A stretch of DNA of 64,000 nucleotides from Patagioenas fasciata (taxonomy: Eukaryota; Chordata; Aves; Columbiformes; Columbidae), in contig NC_092560.1 in NCBI RefSeq assembly GCF_037038585.1, forward strand, positions 85,607,549 to 85,671,548, in the 5' to 3' direction. A model generated the notes under the pieces. The model saw only the letters and a program-made list of their open reading frames with translations, had not been told where the DNA came from and did no database searches. Made by a program: the position numbers and the translations under genes. Shown piece after piece: positions 61,208 through 64,000 of the stretch (within the stretch, counting starts at the first letter, position 1; every line of letters starts with the position of its first letter).

Positions 61208-61422
61208 GCAAAGCGCGGTGCTGCACCCGGGCGCCCCAATGCCGTGCCGCAGCGCGCCTCAGTGCTGCCGCCCTGTGGCGAAACTCGGGTACTGCAGCGC
61301 ACGGCCGGGGGCAGAGGCGCTGTTCGCCCCGCAGGGCTCGCGGCCAGGTATCTGTGTGTCAGTGTCCGTCCCCATTTGTGTAAAAACGACATCCCTGCCT
61401 CGATGGCTCCTTAGAACGTTTA
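61208..61422 (+). repeat. 215-bp direct repeat, copy A2
   Basis: Near-identical partner of A1. Its left flank carries another partial copy of its own inner segment (CTCAGTGCTGCCGTCCTGTGG just before it, CTCAGTGCTGCCGCCCTGTGG within it), so A2 sits in the fuller context and A1 looks like the derived copy. A2 is followed at once by the retroviral pol piece. Confidence 0.95.
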
Positions 61423-61429
61423 AAGATGT

Positions 61430-61735
61430 AAATATTTCTACCACTAACATTGTCGATCCGGCTTCTTTCCTCAGTGGATCCGTTTTGCAGTCGGTGGCCC
61501 ACGATTGCTTGGAAACAGCAGAAGCTGTTCGCTCCGGCGGAGCGGATTGAAAGGACCAGCCGCTGGAGGATGCTGAAGACTCCTGGGTCGCTGATGGAAG
61601 CAGCTTTGCATAAAGCAAGGGGTACGTGAACCTGGGCATGCAGTGACGACTGCCCAGCAGGTAATGGAAGCTAAACCTTTACCTCCAACGCCCGACAAAA
61701 ATAACGCCAAGAAATGCCACTGAAAAAAACACAGT
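61430..61735 (+). mobile_element. Endogenous retrovirus fossil: end of RT connection and first part of RNase H (class I)
   Basis: Readable blocks in gammaretrovirus pol order: NIVDPASFLSGSVLQ, HDCLETAEAV, KDQPLEDAEDSW followed by the RNase H-type DGSSF, then MEAKPLPPTP. This is the connection-domain to RNase H transition known from class I ERVs. It is broken and carries several disabling changes. It shares orientation with the gag piece and with the pol piece at 63410, and stops where unrelated DNA carrying the GPCR exon begins. Confidence 0.85.
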
Positions 61736-62480
61736 TAGGGAGGGTTTTTTTTAAAATTTCCTTTAGTTCCCCCCCCCCCCTCCCCCGCCCTGCTGCGTTT
61801 AGTGCAGTGAATGACCCATTGGGAGATGACTGTGGATCTGGCTGTTGAAGGGTGTCTGAAGGAGAAGGAGATGTGTGTAGAGCAGGATTGGTTGTGGGGG
61901 TGAGTGTAACTGGTTTGGATGTGGGGTTGTAAATTCTTTTTGGAGGCTTCCTAGTTTCTGGTGTCACCTGTGGGGTGAAGCGTCTTTCTGTGTGCAGGTT
62001 TGAAAGGTGCGACGTACGGAGCTCCATCATTTGCCACCAGAACTCCAAATCACAGAGACAACGTTGCTGTGCAGCTGCTAAGGACAGTGTGTGTCTCAGG
62101 TAGAGTAACGTCCTTTGTGCTCTGTGTGCGTGTTCCTCCCTTGAAACGAAGGTGCGCTGCCCGGAGTTTCACGTTCCGTGTGGTACCTGCTGGGCTGAGT
62201 CTCCTCCCTACGCTCGCCCGTTTTAGCCACGTCTCTGCTCCAGCCCAGTTCGGGAGCAGAGTGGGTCGTCACTGACTGCAGGGCGGTTGCACCTTCTTCA
62301 AGCTGCTAACACAGGAGGATGAATTTGGCTTTCTGCTCACATCACACATTCAGATACTGGGCAAGTTGTGTATCTCCTTCAAAAAAGAAACACTGTCAAG
62401 GGGCTGACAGAGCGTGAGTTTCACAACACAACAAACCAACTCTGCTAGGCTTACATCGTTTTGGTAGTGCATAGCATGTT
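61736..62480. other. Unassigned DNA between the pol piece and the GPCR exon; minus-strand open frame
   Basis: Begins with a C-rich run (about 61772-61790). On the minus strand a frame covering about 61671-62048 reads through a serine/threonine/proline-rich stretch (ETRKPPKRIYNPTSKPVTLT, then SPSPSDTLQQPDPQSSPNGS) preceded by a splice-acceptor-like CACACAG. It resembles a linker of some nuclear protein, but I recognise no family and it may be chance. Part of this stretch should be 3' UTR or flank of the GPCR exon; no minus-strand AATAAA was spotted close to its stop. Confidence 0.3.
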
Positions 62481-63321
62481 TCACTTAATCCCGTCATTGC
62501 AGGTCTCTTCTAGAGCCTCCATTGTCAAATCTTGCTGGTTATTCACCCAATTTCCTTTCCTAACTGTCTTCCCTTTTCCCTTAGCGTTTTGAGAAGCTTG
62601 ATCCTGGGGTGTCTGGGGGTTGCCAGCTGACAAAATGACATTGCTGTGGCCTTGCTGAGAACAGGTGTCCCTGTGAGCCACCTCCCGGGAGCAGAGCTGA
62701 AGTTGAAAGGCGGCCTGAAAGCCCCGGTGAGAGTTTTCGTTAAAGAAACCGGAGATGATGGGGTTGACGCTGCTATTGAAAAAGGCCAGCCGGTGAGCAA
62801 AGGGATAGATATAAATGTGAAAGAACTGCAACTGGACATCTGAAAGGTTGACATAGTCAGAAAGCATCATCAGAGTCCACAAGGGAAGCCAGGAGAGGGT
62901 GAAAAGCAAAACCACAATAATGAGCATTTTGATTACTCTTTGTTTCTTCTTTGACGTGCTGTGCCATCGCTCCTGGCTGTGCTTTCCCACCGTGGGCATC
63001 GCAGTGTTGAAGAGAGCAATGCTTATCCTGGCGTACATGATAACAGTGAGCGACAGGGGAGCCAGATAGATGTTCGCAAAGAGAACTGTTGTGTAGATCT
63101 TTCTCATTCCTGGGTCAGGCCAGTCCTCTCGGCACCAGTATACGGGGCGGGTTTCGTTGCCGTAGCCGAGGATCACCCTGAAATGTTTCTCTTCTTGTAC
63201 GTGCAGCATGACGGCAGAAGGACGCGTGATTGCGATGGCCAGAATCCAAGTGACGGCTATGATGATGACTGCAGTTGAAACGGTCAGCTTCTGCTCGAAC
63301 GGATGAACGATGCAGCGAAAC
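62481..63321 (-). CDS. NPFFR2-like: Neuropeptide FF receptor (NPFFR2)-like GPCR, terminal coding exon only
   Basis: An uninterrupted 841-base exon. On the minus strand TTTGCTGCAG (a good acceptor) precedes G-TTT-CGC-TGC, giving (R)FRCIVHPF, where I would expect an intron after TM3 of an NPFF receptor. It encodes about 280 aa: TM4 ([20 protein letters not shown]), extracellular loop 2 with [13 protein letters not shown]5 ([20 protein letters not shown]), loop 3 [12 protein letters not shown]6 ([16 protein letters not shown]), TM7 and a long tail. TM7 reads [12 protein letters not shown]: the conserved NPxxY tyrosine is serine. The tail is otherwise family-like ([11 protein letters not shown]). 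Upstream exons (N terminus to TM3) would lie beyond the right edge if they exist, but retroviral pol begins only about 90 bases away. It is therefore either the last exon of a real gene with a disturbed intron or an orphan exon copy. Confidence 0.75.
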
Positions 63322-63409
63322 CTGCAGCAAAGATATCCGGCGACATACGTAGAGAAGCTGTTTAAGGAACGCTCACTCAAACAGGCAAGCATACGTTCGC
63401 TTCTTCAAT

Positions 63410-64000
63410 TGCATGCTTTTTAAACAGATTAAACATGATACTCCAGTTGTTGGAAGCTGTGCTGTTGCTGGAAAAGTTACCATCGTGCGTTGCAAAGGGC
63501 CTCAGAAGGGAAACACTGATCCGGAAACTGGAAATAAGTTAGCAGATGCCAGTGTGAAACCAGCCACCGAAAGGACAGAGACCGATACAAAAGCCACACC
63601 TCTGATCCCAGGTGGCTGTCTCCTCCAGCCAACATCAGGAAACCGCAACAAAGAGGATAAGAAATTAATAGGAGATTTATAGCCGAATTAGAATTAGGGT
63701 CCAAAGAAGCTGTCACTGGTGACGGGAGAGCAGTGGTACCTCGCAGCGCAAGGAGCTGATGCGCTCTGTTACGATTAGGTGAAAAGGTAAGAGTGAATTT
63801 ATAAACTGTTTGCGAAGGAGTGACCCAGCAATGTGAAATGTGTCTAGAAAACCATCATCTTAATACTGTATACAGGGTATAAATAAGAACAATTGGACGA
63901 GGGAAATGTCCCAGGACAACACTGGCAAATAGGGTTCTCCAAGCTGCCTAGAAAAGAGGGGTATGGCTATTGGGTGGCACTCAGAGCAGCTCCCTTCTCA
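63410..64000 (+). mobile_element. Endogenous retrovirus fossil: end of RNase H and start of integrase (class I), runs off the window
   Basis: Recognisable blocks in order: KVTIVRCKGPQKGNTDPE and GNKLADASVK (end of RNase H), DGRAVVPRSA (linker before integrase), VTQQCEMCLENHH (CxxC of the integrase zinc domain), then the region before the catalytic core at the window edge. It has the same orientation and family as the pol piece at 61430. It is broken, with several disabling changes. The two pieces cover neighbouring parts of pol but are separated by about 1.7 kb of non-viral DNA holding the GPCR exon. Confidence 0.85.

Noticed and set aside
57982-61422. A1 and A2 as the LTR pair of one intact young retrotransposon
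   Set aside because: No TG...CA ends, no primer-binding site or polypurine tract seen beside them, and no coding frame of a retroelement in between. Kept as direct repeats only.
62481-63321. GPCR exon as a processed retrocopy
   Set aside because: The sequence immediately upstream of FRCIVHPF is a good splice acceptor and intron-like DNA, not the preceding TM3 exon, so it was copied or kept as genomic DNA.

Overview
The window looks like bird nuclear DNA, probably from the Z chromosome. CR1 LINE fragments with the typical 3' end are scattered through it. The same-strand gene order LMAN1, CPLX4, RAX matches the order on mammalian 18q21, a block that is Z-linked in birds (established knowledge). 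The genes have vertebrate introns, CpG-island promoters and high protein identity to their mammalian orthologues. The species cannot be fixed from the sequence alone.

Layout: 1-8.6 kb is intergenic and carries a 17-copy 40-bp minisatellite at 5.3-6.0 kb. LMAN1 (ERGIC-53, 13 coding exons, 511 aa) runs from 8976 to 25222, with a 3' UTR to about 28.08 kb. CPLX4 (complexin 4, 3 coding exons, 160 aa, CAAX end) runs from 29885 to 40859, with minisatellites and CR1 pieces in its introns. A 1-kb poly-C/CTTTCTCT array lies at 42.2-43.2 kb. RAX (retinal homeobox, 3 exons, 319 aa) runs from 48087 to 49959 in a large CpG island, with AT-rich, TAAT-rich non-coding DNA on both sides that may hold enhancers. 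A 12-copy 25-bp array lies at 53.0-53.3 kb.

From about 54.4 kb to the right end the character changes. There are several CpG islands, pyrimidine-rich tracts, two families of local duplications and pieces of an old class I (gammaretrovirus-like) endogenous retrovirus, all on the + strand: an LTR/leader/gag piece at about 56.05-57.98 kb, an RNase H piece at 61.43-61.74 kb, and the end of RNase H plus the start of integrase from 63.41 kb to the window edge. Between the two RNase H pieces, on the opposite strand, sits a clean 841-bp terminal exon of a neuropeptide FF receptor-like GPCR (TM4 to the C terminus). It keeps its splice acceptor but has lost the tyrosine of NPxxY. This mosaic is the most unusual part of the window.

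LMAN1 is a housekeeping secretory-pathway receptor. CPLX4 (photoreceptor ribbon synapse) and RAX (eye-field and photoreceptor transcription factor) are both retinal genes and may share regulatory DNA. The GPCR exon and the retroviral fossils show no functional link with them.
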